Assembly: GCF_019925205.1 (NCBI RefSeq)
Contig: NC_083562.1
Location: forward strand, 8,122,001 to 8,186,000
Direction of reading: 5' to 3'
DNA length: 64,000 nucleotides
DNA from: Metopolophium dirhodum
Lineage: Eukaryota > Arthropoda > Insecta > Hemiptera > Aphididae
Numbering within the stretch: the stretch's first letter is position 1; each line of letters starts with the position of its first letter. The translations under genes and the position numbers were made by a program. The notes beneath the pieces were generated by a model. It was not told the DNA's origin. It made no database searches and saw nothing but the letters and a program-made list of their open reading frames with translations. Shown piece after piece: positions 11,161 through 24,804 of the stretch.

Positions 11161-12499
11161 TAATTTTTATGTCATAAAACATTATAATTTATAACCAAGA
11201 ACAATAAATTAGGTTATTTTTTTGTTCTTTCTTTTTAATACATTAAACAAGCTAAGCATTTTAGCATTAACGAATAATACTTGATCTTATTTTATTTTAT
11301 AAGTATGCTCATTCAAAATTAATTACTTTGAAATGTTGTGTCTTATAATGTGTACATGTTGTATGTTTAAAAAAAAATAAATATTTTCATTAGTTAACTG
11401 TACTTCAATAAGTATAATAGCTACAATGTATATACGTATGGTACCTGTATATTCATGTGTTCTGAATATTTAAATATGATTAAATATTATTACTATAGGT
11501 ATCCTATAAGGCTACAATTAGTTTAATGTTCACACAATCATACATGACACTTCTATAATTTTTAAATATTATCTTATTAGGGTTCTATATTTTCATTATT
11601 CATCATGTTGTGTAAATACAAATTAAAAGATAAGTGTACGTAGGCACTAATATTATATAATAGGTATATAATATTGGTACTTGGGTTTAAATTGTACAAC
11701 AAAATCCGTTATGCCATAAAAATTAATCCTCTATATTAGAGTTTTTTTTTTCACACTTTACTTGTCACATAAAGGAACAGTACAGTTATAGTGATATCTG
11801 TGATAAACTATTGATTGTATTAAGCGTGTTCGTCATATTTCATTAATGTTACCTAATAGATATTCACCTACCTAGCTATTTACAGTATTTAAAGTGACTC
11901 CGTAAAAACCATTAATGTCATCAGAAATTTCATCGTTCAAAAATAATTGATTGATAAACTTATTACGAATGAAAATAATCAAATGGATACAGTTATAGCT
12001 GATGATATTGTTGAAGAAAAAGGTCCACGGACTCGAGGTGCATTTGAATGTGCCCGATTAAAATGTTACCTATAATAATATGTCAGTTCGTTGATTATGA
12101 ATGTATAATCAATATTGGTCAGATGTAGCGTGCATGGACTGCAATAATCTATTACATTAATAATAGTGCCGTGAACATTTTTCGGATAAACAAATAATAT
12201 TACTATAATCTACGTTATACATATTTTGGTCTAATATGCAAACATAACGCATAGCACCTTTATCGTGTCCGAAAAAATCGGCTCAGAAATGGTAATAAAT
12301 TAATAAATTATATTAATATAGGTATTAAAACGTACCACGGGTGTTCACAGAACAGTAGTGTGTATAATAGCACTATAGCAGGTTGCAACTTGCAACTTGC
12401 AGGTAATTGGGGGTCTGCGTGGGTAGCTTATAAGTACGGAGTATATATAAATAAAGGTTTAAAATATGTTATGGCGAGACTATATTATTATAGTCTGTA

Positions 12500-13013
12500 T
12501 ACGGATGTGTGCGGCAGTTTTGCGACCGACCGAGTTTCCAAAAGTTGAGTTGCAAAATATGAGTTGCGCGAATTATCATGCCACCGCGTATTAGCCCCGC
12601 GAGTGCTGACGGCGACGGGCGAAGACACCCCCCCCCCCCCCCCCCAAAAAATGAACCTTGGCGCATATTGTAAACAACTCACTCGAACGCGATAAACGAT
12701 ATGACAATATAACAATTATTGTTGCGTGCGCGAGCAGTAAACACGCTTTACGTACCGTATAATATAAGAAAAATCGATCGGCGACCGCTTACATTTTGTA
12801 ACTACGATTTCCTCTCGTCCTGTGCCGGCGGTGCGGGGGTGTATCGCGATTCTTAATCTTTATCGCTACGACTATGTAGGTAGGTTGAAGAACGGTGCGG
12901 AAAAAAGGGATTTCGCCGGACGTAGAAAAAAAAAACCACCCAAGTATAATCGTTCGAAACGTCACGTCGTCGTCGCTGACGGATGTGCGGTTTACGACGA
13001 TGATGATGATATA

Positions 13014-13056
<43 letters not shown>

Positions 13057-14000
13057 GTATCGATCATCCGTCGGACGCGCGACTAGCGGCACTGTCGTCA
13101 CGCGTTGATCGTGATGACGTATCGTTACGACATTATATTATTAGGTATTATTAATAATATTATTATTGTGGACGAGAGGCGACGCGATGCTGCTGCTGTC
13201 GCTGCAGTACTGCTTTGTTCACCAATTGACCGATCTCACGACGGGATCCCAAAATAGAACACGTGGCGAATAGTGGAAAAATCACCGACAGGAGGGATAG
13301 TCGTAGTCGTGCGATATGTATATATATTTAGATGTTTTTTTTTTTTACGAGAAATGTACAGCACGTGGACCGTGGTCGCCGGTCCAAACTCTAATAGACA
13401 TAATAACAACATGTGCCCAATATTATATAATAGATAATAATATTACTATGTATTATAATACAATAATAATATCTTAATGGATATTACACTGTACGTGTTA
13501 GGTCGTTATAGGAGAATAATATTATACAAATTATTATTAAATTAGAATGTATCATATCATTATATCGACGTTATGCGACAATTATTACTGAACAGTTGTC
13601 GATTACGCATCGCTTATAACATTATGTCTAATGTGCCGTAAAACGAACGTGCGATAATGTCCCGATGATGTGATAATGTGCGATTATGGTAATATGGTAC
13701 GATATAATATAGTTGTCGGTCTATGCAATATGTGCATGTACGCAATAAACGCGGTCGACAACGGCCAGTTGATTGATAATAACTTTTTATTATCATATAG
13801 CATTATATTATTATGGTTTAATAATTATTGCTCCGGCGGGTGGTGTCGGTGGCGTGTGCTCGAAAGATAACGCGGATTTAACGACGACCGCTAAATCGGT
13901 GAAAACCTTGTCTCGCCGGGCTACCGTGGTGGGGAAATAAAAATTATAACTGATAATAATTAAGAAAACTATTTACCGCCGCCGCGCCGTTGTCGCTCGT
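12500..14000 (-). promoter_or_regulatory. GC-rich block, candidate stoned promoter and first exon
   Basis: This CpG-containing block stands out from the AT-rich flanks. On the minus strand a strong donor, GA|GTGAGT, ends a possible exon at 12683, which would splice to 10697 across a ~2 kb intron. The block also holds an 18-base C run (12628-12645) and an (ATT)n tract (about 13017-13055). The promoter role is inference from position and base composition; no core promoter element is convincing. Confidence 0.35.
12628..12645 (+). repeat. C18 homopolymer
   Basis: Eighteen C followed by A6. On the minus strand it is G18, able in principle to form G-quadruplex or slippage structures, and it lies just outside the candidate stoned 5' exon. 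Confidence 0.9.
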
Positions 14001-16499
14001 TGACCGTTGTTATTATTATGGACAAAACATGGGTTGTACCTAGGTATTACGATTAGCACCGACACCTACGAGAAATCGGCGAAAGTAAAGAAAAATTAAA
14101 ATTATATTTTCCTCGGCCGTTAGGTGTGTTCACCAGAAACGAAACACAAAATATACATCTCGCCCGATCCAACGACTATTACATTCGTTCGAAATAAGTT
14201 TTATATTCAATTCGTACACGGATTTGAGCCTTTATTGTCGACTGTAGGAAAATAGAATGTTTCGATAAAAAGTGTCTGCAGAATTAATATTGTATCAGTA
14301 AAGTTTCCCCAAAACACAAAATTAAAAACTAATAATTATTCCGGAAAATGTGAAAATATATTCATAACAGTGTACTGTAGTCTGTAGTTGTGCAACTCAT
14401 AGAATTTGATTAAATTCACAGCATTATAATATATTACCTAGTTCAAATGTTCAATACAGCATTGCTTAATACAGTGTGTATTTTGTAAATAATAAATACT
14501 ATAGTGGTGCATTATATTATTATTTCTTTTATATAAATTGCAGATACTATATTATGTAGAATGCACTGAATTAGTACTATACTTATTCATATAATTGCTA
14601 CGATTTGTTCAAGTTAAAAGATCATCAATTTTCATTTGTACATTGTATACTTCGTTATATCTAGATATAATAATTTATACGACGCGTAGAGTGTACCAAA
14701 GTTAAAGAATCTTATTTTATTGAAGAGTAATAAAAATTATAATGCAATCATATACACAACAAAATCCTGAAAATATGCATTAAAAAAAAGATGCGTAGGT
14801 ACTTCCAATCAATTGTAATTTGAAGTCGTCTCTTGGAGCCGTTTCCGAGAATGGGCGTGGGACATGGAAGAGCGAAAGGACCTGTCGAAAAGTTTGGTTT
14901 CGGATCAATCACTGCACGGTCGACGTGTGTAAGTGACAGATTGCAAAATAGCCAGTAGAAAATTACCGGACGAGAACAACAAGGGTGGATAAAAAATTAT
15001 TTTTGGACTTTGGTGATGGTTTCCAACACGGGAGTAAACGGGTTATTTTTTCGTTAACGACTTGTTTGCACAGTGGAACTTGACACATTGTTTTCTTTTA
15101 TACACAAATATGATCAATTCAAGGAAGGTACTGAATCGTTCACGGTACATTGTTTAGTAAAAATATTGATATAAAATAATATGCACGTAAATAATGATTT
15201 TCCGTGTACCTACACATGGGACGCGTGTTTTTTCTATTTGATAAATAAATCTATAGAAATCTAAGAACAAACAATGTGCTCGAAGAAGCTATTAATTACA
15301 ATTTGGGCATCAAAACCAAGAGCAGTGGTCGTTTGGCCCAAGCTCTCAATACACATTAAACGCAATAAAAACTTTAATTGTATTCAATTCTTTAAGTGAA
15401 TATCCAATATCATATTGTATTGCTATAATTGTTAACATTACCAACGCTGTAATATGCATTAAATACATTTTTGTTCAGAAACTTAAGAAAACTTTTTGAT
15501 ATGATGAAACTTTTTAAAATAAAAATAATAATAGAAAATAACGAAATATAACTTTTGGTTTGTCAATGCACACTAAGGTAAGGTACAATATGATAATATC
15601 CCATAACATAATCGAATACGAAAACCGACGAGTTGAAAACTTAGATTCCAATAATATATTAGTATAAAAATTATAAAAATGTAGTCAATACGGATCCGAT
15701 TCTTATCTAAATACCGTCAAATACCACCTTGGTAATAAATTAATAACATTGATACAATAAATAGTACTATGTAAATCGACGACTCCGGAAAGTTACCGAT
15801 CCGACGACCTGAACATCATCTCAGAATATAATTTTTTATTTTTCTGACAAGTCGAGAAGCTTAGATTTATCTCTTTTCAATGGTAAAAGATGATTCGCTA
15901 AAGTACCTAACCCCATTATACTAGTAGGCTGCAGTTGTAGCTATTTAGTAAGTCGGTAGGTGTATACTGCGTGTGACGGATAATCGATTTCGTATACGAT
16001 CGAAATAACAATAATAATACGATAATAGTATAATACGCTCGTTGTTATTATTATTTGAGCTGTCGATAACACTCACATACACTGATATGATCGTATTATA
16101 GTAGTCAATAGACCGAATGTTCGACGACATACGACAATATTATATTATGAAACCAATTATTATTCGTTTTTCTGGGCAATCGGTCACATCCAAAACGTAG
16201 TCATCCGTAGAAACTCAACGATCCGCATAATATTGTCCAAAAATACAATATAATGTTATGATAAACCGTGGTTACATCGATGAATAATAAAGGCGCGTGA
16301 GGTAGGTACACATTGTTATTCGTTTTTGGCGGAGAATGACAATAATAAATCGTCATTTTAGTTAATATTCCACTCCTACACCCCATCCCGTCCACACCAC
16401 AATTAGTATAAACATAAATTATATAAATATTAAATACACAATAAAAGTTCGTCAGAAACTCAGAACGATTGTCGCGAGTATTTACTCGAGTTTAAATCC
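14001..16499. other. No recognisable gene
   Basis: AT-rich DNA. A 39-codon open stretch at about 14820-14940 ends near a GTAAGT donor, but no acceptor or homology supports it. Confidence 0.5.
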
Positions 16500-18250
16500 G
16501 GACGATATAATCAAATACAAAGTGAAGGTCGTGACTCGTGAGTGTGTGTATGTGCGCGCGCGCCGCGTCGTCTCGTTATATTATAATATTATGTATTTAT
16601 ATATATATATATATAATATATACGCAGGCCTTGCCCAGTGACCTATATACGGTCCGTATAGGCATAGACGGCGGCGTCCTTTCCTCACTGTTTTTTTTTC
16701 GGATTTTCCGAGTCTCGCAAACGCTCTTAACCTGCAGGCCGAATCCAAAACCGGAAAACCGTTTTTATTTTCTCGTCGGTATCACTGTATAGCCGCCCCG
16801 AACAAACCGACAAGGTTCGTATAATATACGCGACGAACAAAATATAGTATATAATAATGATAATAATAACAATAATAACAAAACAAATCTAAGCTACTCC
16901 GTATAGACTATATTAATAATCGTGTAGGTACTCGATTTACGACTCTTACTTGTGCCGTGGCATTTGCGGTGTACTGAACTCGGCCCAACGACATCGGGTC
17001 TCGCAGTGGGGGGAAAAAAATAACAGCCCCAAAAACGATGTCGAAACTCGAAAACGGCGCCTCGCCGGGGATGACGGCGTCGAGGTTTATGGTGAACGTG
17101 AAACCCAACGACGACGACGACGACGACGACGCCTTATTACGACGATAAGAGACTCGCGGAAGACGGCCGTCGGTGAACACCTCTAAATGAAATGGGTAAC
17201 GTTGCGCGCGACGGTCGTCGAGCGCGGACGACGGCGACGAGCTTGGACGAGGGAACGCCGTGAATTTTATCGCGCGCACTGCCTGGTTTTCCCGACGGCG
17301 GCGGTCGATTTTTCCGCTCACACGGCGACTTGCGCGGCGGCCGCTACGGGGCGCCTCCCGCGACCGAGTACCCGCCCCTCTTCTACCCCACGTATCGCCG
17401 CTGCGCCACCCGTTTCCCGCCGACTTATCCCATCACCGCATATACAGCTGGACAGTGAGGGGTGGGGGTTATATCGATTGTCCTGCCCCGAAGAGAGCAA
17501 CGTGACGCAAGAGTAAAATATGTATGTTTGGCGTGTGAGGATATTGATTTTCGAGCAGGTTTTCCGACCAACCGAGTGCGTGCGTGCGTGCGTGTGTGAT
17601 GTTACGCACAAACGTCGAGTCCGTTCCGGAAAATATTTTTCCAAAAGCGAGGGTAGGCGGCGGTGTATATTATCACTGCAGTATAATGACCAAATAGTCC
17701 ATAATTATTACGTGTACAGTCATTGGCCAAACCCCCAACGAAACGCACTCGTATTATTTTATTTCTGAGTCATGCCAAGACCCTGCGGCGCAAATATAAT
17801 ATTATGTACACAATCAAACGGCGTCGTTGTCACGAAACGTTTTGCGAAAATGTTTTGAATTAAAACGGCTCGAAGTCATCGTAATCCCAGGCTATAAACG
17901 TTGTTTATAGTATTGTATACAATATTAAACAATTTAGTCTGGCGGGTTGGCCACGTTATATTGATCGTGAATGAGCAGAGCTGTGCCGCGACGTCGACAT
18001 CAGTTGAGATTTAATTTGAAAGTTTCTCTTCGTCGTAATGACGGAGCGATTGGTCCACCGCTCGCTGGCAACTGATCTGTATTATTCCATGACGGTGTGA
18101 ACGCTATTTTATATTTTCATCGTGGCAAATGCCGAAGTCGAAATTTTAACTCCGAAACATCAGTCGCAGAACAGCCGTTTTGCGGACGATATACCTAATC
18201 ATTTTAAAGTTGTCCGTCGAGTAATTGATGATAGCCTTTCTTCACGTGTT
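16500..18250. promoter_or_regulatory. GC/CpG-rich block of unknown role
   Basis: CpG-dense DNA with (CGA)n at 17108-17131. Open frames in several registers (such as 16908-17321 minus) are Arg/Ser-rich and look like by-products of high GC. It could be the promoter or 5' UTR of a gene whose other exons I cannot identify. Confidence 0.3.
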
Positions 18251-21200
18251 CTTCTGGTATGCTTACATGCAATTATTGCAAATTACCGTCATCATATCTG
18301 AAATGGCTTTTCACTGAAAGATTTTTTACTTTTTAAAACTGTCTTCCCAATTTGATCGGAATTGATGTTTCTTAATAAATATGTTATTTATTACAATTGG
18401 TTACTAAACTGACAAGCAATACAATATTATGTAATGAGAAATGATTAATAAAACTAGCCTGCTAGTGACAAATACTAACTATAAACTATAAAACTAACTC
18501 AAGTTTACCCGGTTAAAAATAAAATGTTATGTAACATTAGGAAACAAGCACAAATATAATATATTTTAGTGAAATCTGTAGCCGACCGTAGGTAGATATA
18601 TATACTGTATAAGTATAATATATAAATAAGCTGTTGATAAATATACTTTATTTTATGTGATTACTAAATTGGTTGCTGTTAATTATTTTACGCGTCATGA
18701 ACGACCGTTAGCACATCATATCTATAGGAAAAAATGTTAATTAGTTCTTCTTGCAGTGTATGCAAGGCGCAAGCAATACAAACCTGGACATCATAATATT
18801 TTTAGACGTATTTACCTATGTGTTTTAAATTGTCAGTAATTACACATTACTCGGTCAGTTAAAAAACAAATTCTAATTTAATCCAATCGAAATAATAAAT
18901 TATGTACCTTATAATATGATGTACCTTATAATATGATGTACCTTATAATATTATGTACCTGAATAATATTTGTTTACGTAAATTAATTCCAAACTCAATT
19001 TACCTACCCAAACACAATTTACAATAAATTGTTCAAACATGGTATTATATGAAATTGAAGTTTAAAATATTACATAAACACAATATTGTAAAGTGATAAA
19101 TAAAATACGAGAAAAACTTGAAGTACGAAAACATGTTTTTACGGCCAAATTTTGTCACCAGAGCGGCCTCTTAAGGATTTTGTGTTTCCAAAATGTTGCG
19201 AAATAGGTTGAAAACGAGGATTTTGAGACTATTTTATACTCTGTATAACTTATATATAAGGCAAGACAATATGTGGCCATCTGAATATGAATGTCACAGC
19301 GCTAAACATATTATTATGACCGGCAAAAAGATTTAATTTTATCATTTATTAATTATCAGTTATCACAGCCTGTAAATAAATAAACGGTTTGAAATGTTAT
19401 AATCAGTGCGTCAAACTATTTAAATTATTATTTAGGTATATTGATTGATTTATTCTAATTAATTAATAAAATATACATGTGTTATAGCAATAAAATACAT
19501 TTGATAAAACCTTCGAACTAATTAAATATTATATAGCAAGGTTCTAACTAATCGTGTTATTTGTCCTGCGAGGTGAGATGTCTAAGTGTCTGTGAATTGG
19601 GTAGTAAAGGCAGATAAGTGTAGGTACACATGATAATATACTGACGATAAGCTTAAATACCTAAAATAGATCTGCTGTTGAATTCATAATTATTTAACAA
19701 AAAATATGAGTTATTACTAATAATTGTGAGTAAATAATATAATATAAAATGTTTGTTGGATTAACATTTTATCTCTACTATTAAGTATTTTGTATTTGAA
19801 TAAAAAATACCATATCATAGCTTATAATAAGCATAGTATGCTATTGTTGATAATAAAAGCCTTATCATGTTATTGTCAAATAGTACATTCAACCTAAATT
19901 GAATGTTCTTATTTAAACTCCAAAAGTATTGACAATTAATTTGAAATGATTGTAAATGCGATCTTACACAGGCACACTATAATAATTATTTTATTATGAA
20001 TCTATTGATGAATACTATTGATGTATACAATTACGAGATTTATGTTGTTAATAAATTAAAAACAGTATCTTTATTTAATTAAAAATTAACACAATAATGG
20101 TTTGCACAGTGTATATTTAAAATAACAAATTATACTTATGGAAATTTGAAACTATGAAAGTTCTATTTTTTATTTAAATTAGGTAATTAAATTATGCACA
20201 TAAAAATAGATGTTGTAATAAGATTTTTATAAAACGTGGGTAATTATTAATAATAATCAAGACATGGATAAAATTTATAGGCATTCTGATATAAAATAAT
20301 AATTAATTATGGTATATGGATCAATCTATAAAATAATAAATCAACACACATTTTTTCGTTAACAGTGTAATTTTTACCTAATTTAAACATTAACAACATA
20401 ACCGTATTGTTGTAATGTTTTAATGTGGTTTCTATAATAATGAATAATTAACAAACGTATACCTAATATTAGTGATTGTGTGATTCAAATAGTTGGAATT
20501 AAAAATAAAACTAATAGAATTTGTTAATCTCAATATTGTTAAAATTGAGTACGGATATGGTAAATACTGAGAAAATGTTATAATATATTATTATGTAACC
20601 CGACACAACAAGAACACGAAATGCCTATCACGATACGAACCCTGGTTGCGCTATATAGGTGGTACCACGGTTTTCTCGACCGCAAGTCGTAATAATATGC
20701 AATTTGCCAAAATATTACAACAACAAGAAGTAAGTGTTGGAGGCGGGACGTGATCATCGTAAGATGGTTTCTTAGTTATGTGAGGTCCCAGCCGTGGACC
20801 GGAGAAAAATCGCTTTTTGTTTCTGCAGAAACGTGAAATACATAGGGAATAGAGTCGATATGAGAATTTCTAGTCGCGCATCTGCTCTTGCCTCAGCTGG
20901 ATTTCCACGTGTAAATGTTGCGTGTGTTTATACTTTATATTAACAGTGTCGGTCCCAAACCAAAATCACAATAGTTTTTTTACACCAAACAGTTATTATA
21001 CCTAATATCGTAATCGATACACGAGCCAATAGTGCACGTCCACCACACCAATTAAATGCGAAATATTATGCACTATATGCGTAATCACGATTTCTCAGTT
21101 TGCGTTTAGGTCATTTGAGTGAAACGCTAATGGATTCGTCCCGACATTTTGAGATGGAGTTTTGGGTAGGTATTTGAAGTATTTTTTTGTGAAAGTATTC

Positions 21201-22430
21201 AATATTATAATATACGAACAAAAAGCTTCGCTGAGCGACGAGCTTATTACTAAATATATTAATAATTATCGTAATGACATAAAGTATAATAATATTTCGC
21301 ATTCATAAAGCTAAAAACGTTACAATAAGTCAATCGATATCTGGAACACATAATATTAATAATAGTATAACATGTACATCATACAATATAGGTACCTACT
21401 CTATAATCTATATATATTTGTTAGTTTGTTATCCTACAGCGCATATTATTACGAGACGAGAAATTAAATTAAAAGGCGTATTTCACTTTCGAACATCATA
21501 GTTCGCTGCTAAAATAATAATATATTCTCTTGTATTCAATATATGTCCCACGGTTTATGTTAATAGTTCAATATAATATATAATTTTATGCTCAGTCGAA
21601 TATTGTTTTAAATTATGGTTTTCACATTATTTTATACGGGTGGAGAATCAATATATTATTTACATCCCAGCGCATAAAATTACATATTATATTTTATTAC
21701 GCGATCAGACATTTTGAATAATATAGAACATGCGAATAAAATACCAGTATAATTTTTTACATAAGAATCAGTCAAAAAAATACTCATCAATGTTTTATGC
21801 CGTTTTACTAAAGTGAAAAAGTCGATACCTGTTTTAGTTCTAATCAAACATACGAAAAACATCACGTCTTGCGGTTTTTAAAAATAAATTCAAAAATGTT
21901 TCCGCGCATGTGACAAGTTAACTCCAATAAGGCAATAACGTTAATATTTAATAATGTTCTCGATAATATTAAACTAAACTGTGTGTTATATACTTATATC
22001 TAAGTAAATAATATTATGTAATAGTATAACTATAACGTGTTAATTGATAAAGTAAATGAAATACGTTCTATAAGAAATAAATAACAAATATTTCACGTTG
22101 GTTTGATATAAATTACATGACGTTTTGTATTCGGTAACGAGTAAGCCATTATACGATCACTCACAAAGTATCACAACTTTTAATTAAAAAAATGTACATT
22201 TTAGAATATTCGGTAATAACTATACAGCAGAATATAACAAATAATTTTCAAAATTAATCTATGTCCATGCAAACTGACAAAAGTTTTTAGTTACAATTAT
22301 AAAATATTCCTCAAATAAGAAAATAAAAAGCGTTCTATAAGAACAGTAAGGATAATAAAATGTATAAACAAAAACCACGTTATAAGTATATAATAAATAG
22401 ATAAAGAATTATTATCATTATGTAGGTGTA
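18251..22430. other. No recognisable gene
   Basis: AT-rich, with only the 17-bp tandem repeat at 18902 and a GC-richer patch at about 20600-20900 without a convincing frame. Confidence 0.5.
18902..18960 (+). repeat. 17-bp tandem repeat
   Basis: About 3.5 copies of ATGTACCTTATAATATG, nearly identical. Confidence 0.85.
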
Positions 22431-22609
22431 CTGCAGTGGCGTATCAACGGGGAGTGATATATGGGGGTCACATCCCCCCTCCGGAGACTAAATTTAGTAC
22501 ACAATACAATATGTATATACAACAATATGAATATACCTAATATGAGTATACTGAATGTCTATTAAAAATTGTATACTCCCCTTGAAAAATCCTAGATACG
22601 CTACTGAAG
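22431..22609. mobile_element. 179-bp MITE
   Basis: The ends CTGCAGTGGCGTATC and GATACGCTACTGAAG are inverted with two mismatches. TGTA occurs on both sides and may be the target duplication. No ORF. Confidence 0.6.
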
Positions 22610-22987
22610 TGTAGTTACCTACATTATAATAATATGATGAAATCATATATTGTTATATTATTTTATTATTATATTATTTGATAAATTTATAATACAATAA
22701 TTTCTTTATATATCACGAGGATTGATAATAATTTGGTTGATATAAAAAAAGATTATAAATACAAATAAATTTTTTTTTATGTTTCGGTATTTTGTTATAT
22801 ACTAAAAAAATATTAATTGTTAAATTGTTGACATTTAGTATTTTACGTAAACAATGAAAACGTGAAACTATCTGAAACAAACTACCTATAAGCTATTTTG
22901 ACGTTACGTGACGTGCGTGACGAGTATGGATTATGGTGTCTAAATGTCTTTCATTTTGCACTCCGCATTTATTTGACATGTTAAGAT

Positions 22988-23713
22988 TAGGGTTCTAAAT
23001 TTGAAATATTTCACTTGAAATTTTTCAATTGAAATATTTCAAAATTGAAAATTTCACTGTTCTTGAAATATTTCAATGAAATTATGAAAAATATTTTTTC
23101 TTCTTTTAAACGTGTTCGGTTATAGATGATTAGAAACAATAAATTGATTACATCATACTTAGAATTAAAGAAAAACATATTATTTTTGTTGGTTTATTAT
23201 TTCATATTTGTTATTTGTATATTCTATATTTTATAGTGCTGAAAAATATTCCTGGCATTATTTTGAGAATAAAAACATTTTTTTTACATGCGTTTTTAAA
23301 TATTGTTGTATAGGTATTAGCCATCCAAAAGATAATGGTTTGAAATAAAGTTGAAGTCAATTCCCACAATGAATGAAATAATAGTGTATTTTCAGTAATT
23401 ATAAAGTGTACAAAAGTCGTATAACATGTGTGTATATGTGGCTGAGTGATGTGAAGGTGCTATGGGCTCATTATTTAATACTTAGATCATATTATAGTTT
23501 GTTATGACTATTATAGATTTGTTAAACAACTTAAAAAATTATATGTAAATATGTTACATATTTTCTTTGTTTCATACAATAAGCCAACTTTTAAAAATAT
23601 TCACTTAGAAGTTGACGACTATAAGCTTTTAGGTATAATAAACATTTTATTTTTATTTTTCATCAAAATGAAATATTTCAAGAAAATAAATTTCATGAAA
23701 TTTTAAAACCTTA
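22988..23713. repeat. GAAATATTTC-rich element, copy 1
   Basis: The ends TAGGGTTCTAAATTTGAAAT and ATGAAATTTTAAAACCTTA are imperfect inverted repeats. Both ends are dense in the palindrome GAAATATTTC. About 725 bp, no ORF. Confidence 0.6.
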
Positions 23714-24189
23714 GTTAAGATGATTATCATATTTACCAAACACTATTAAACACACACTACAGACACTAAAGAGACTAAAACTGAACGTGAAATCTGAAAA
23801 AAAGATCAAACCTGCTGAAAGGACTTTTTTGACTTTTCGGCGCCGGATAGCGGTAGCCGGTAAGTATAAATAATACTCAATTTAAGAACAATGATAAATC
23901 ATCTTATTTAAAAACCAATTCTGAACAGAACTCCAATTAACCTGCACAGTTATTGCTGATGTATTAGATATAAGATTTTTCGACGATATTAGTATACCTA
24001 CTAGTGTAGTTTTTAATTACACTTATATAAACTGCAAAATTCCTACTTCAAATTAGCACCCTGACACTTGATCTATAAAGATTGATCTGCCCAAAACGTT
24101 ATCACAAAAACGTAGTAAAAACAAATATTATACAATACATTCTTCGCTTTACGTAGGATCAATTAATTTAATTCATCCTTAACTACTCA

Positions 24190-24430
24190 ATATTATTCAA
24201 TAATATAGATTCTCCAGTCCTTCTCTCTCAAATCTCCTTTAAAGTTCCATCCCGTCCATCCCGCTCAAAGGCCATCATCAGCTATGTCTCGCACGCCACC
24301 ACCAACTATATGGCTAATGAGCCTTTAAGACGCCTAATGTCGTTGGCCAATGCAGACCCTGCCTTCGACGATTTGCTTAATTATCAATGTATATATTTAC
24401 AACATAAGTTATTGTCATCAGATAAATGTA
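24190..24430 (+). pseudogene. Coding-like fragment, possibly a LINE 3' end
   Basis: A plus frame reads SKVPSRPSRSKAIISYVSHAT and then ANEPLRRLMSLANADPAFDDLL before a stop. It is GC-richer than its flanks. AATAAAATAAAAT follows about 120 bp downstream, as at the 3' end of a retrotransposed copy. I do not recognise the protein. Confidence 0.3.
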
Positions 24431-24804
24431 TTCTGTATTAATGTATAGTTGTATAGATTTAATATTTTTTTTCTCTCTTTTTTGTAAAGAATTCTGTTAT
24501 CACAAATATGTATTGTTAATGACTAAGCCCATATAACTAATAAAATAAAATATAATTTCCTTTAATTTTGTATAATATTGTTGTCAAAAAATATTTTAAG
24601 AATTTATCAAAGTCCTTAGATATTCGTACATGTCGATATTATATTATATTATAATAATATTACAGTCGATAATAATCAATATTTTATCTCTTATTAGTTA
24701 TTATACATAATATCTAGTTTACTACTTTAAAAAGATTTTTTCTAAACGGGCGTAAGGACTATAATCTTTCATATAAACTGGTAATATGTAAGAAATTAAG
24801 GAAA

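Noticed and set aside
14820..14940. 39-codon open stretch next to a GTAAGT donor
   Set aside because: No acceptor, start or homology; length is within chance for a locally GC-rich patch.
16908..17321. 137-codon minus-strand frame in the GC-rich block
   Set aside because: High GC removes stops in all frames; Arg/Ser-rich, no domain.
19360..19372. TATCACAGCC, the seed of the miR-2 family
   Set aside because: The bases after the seed do not match and no hairpin surrounds it.
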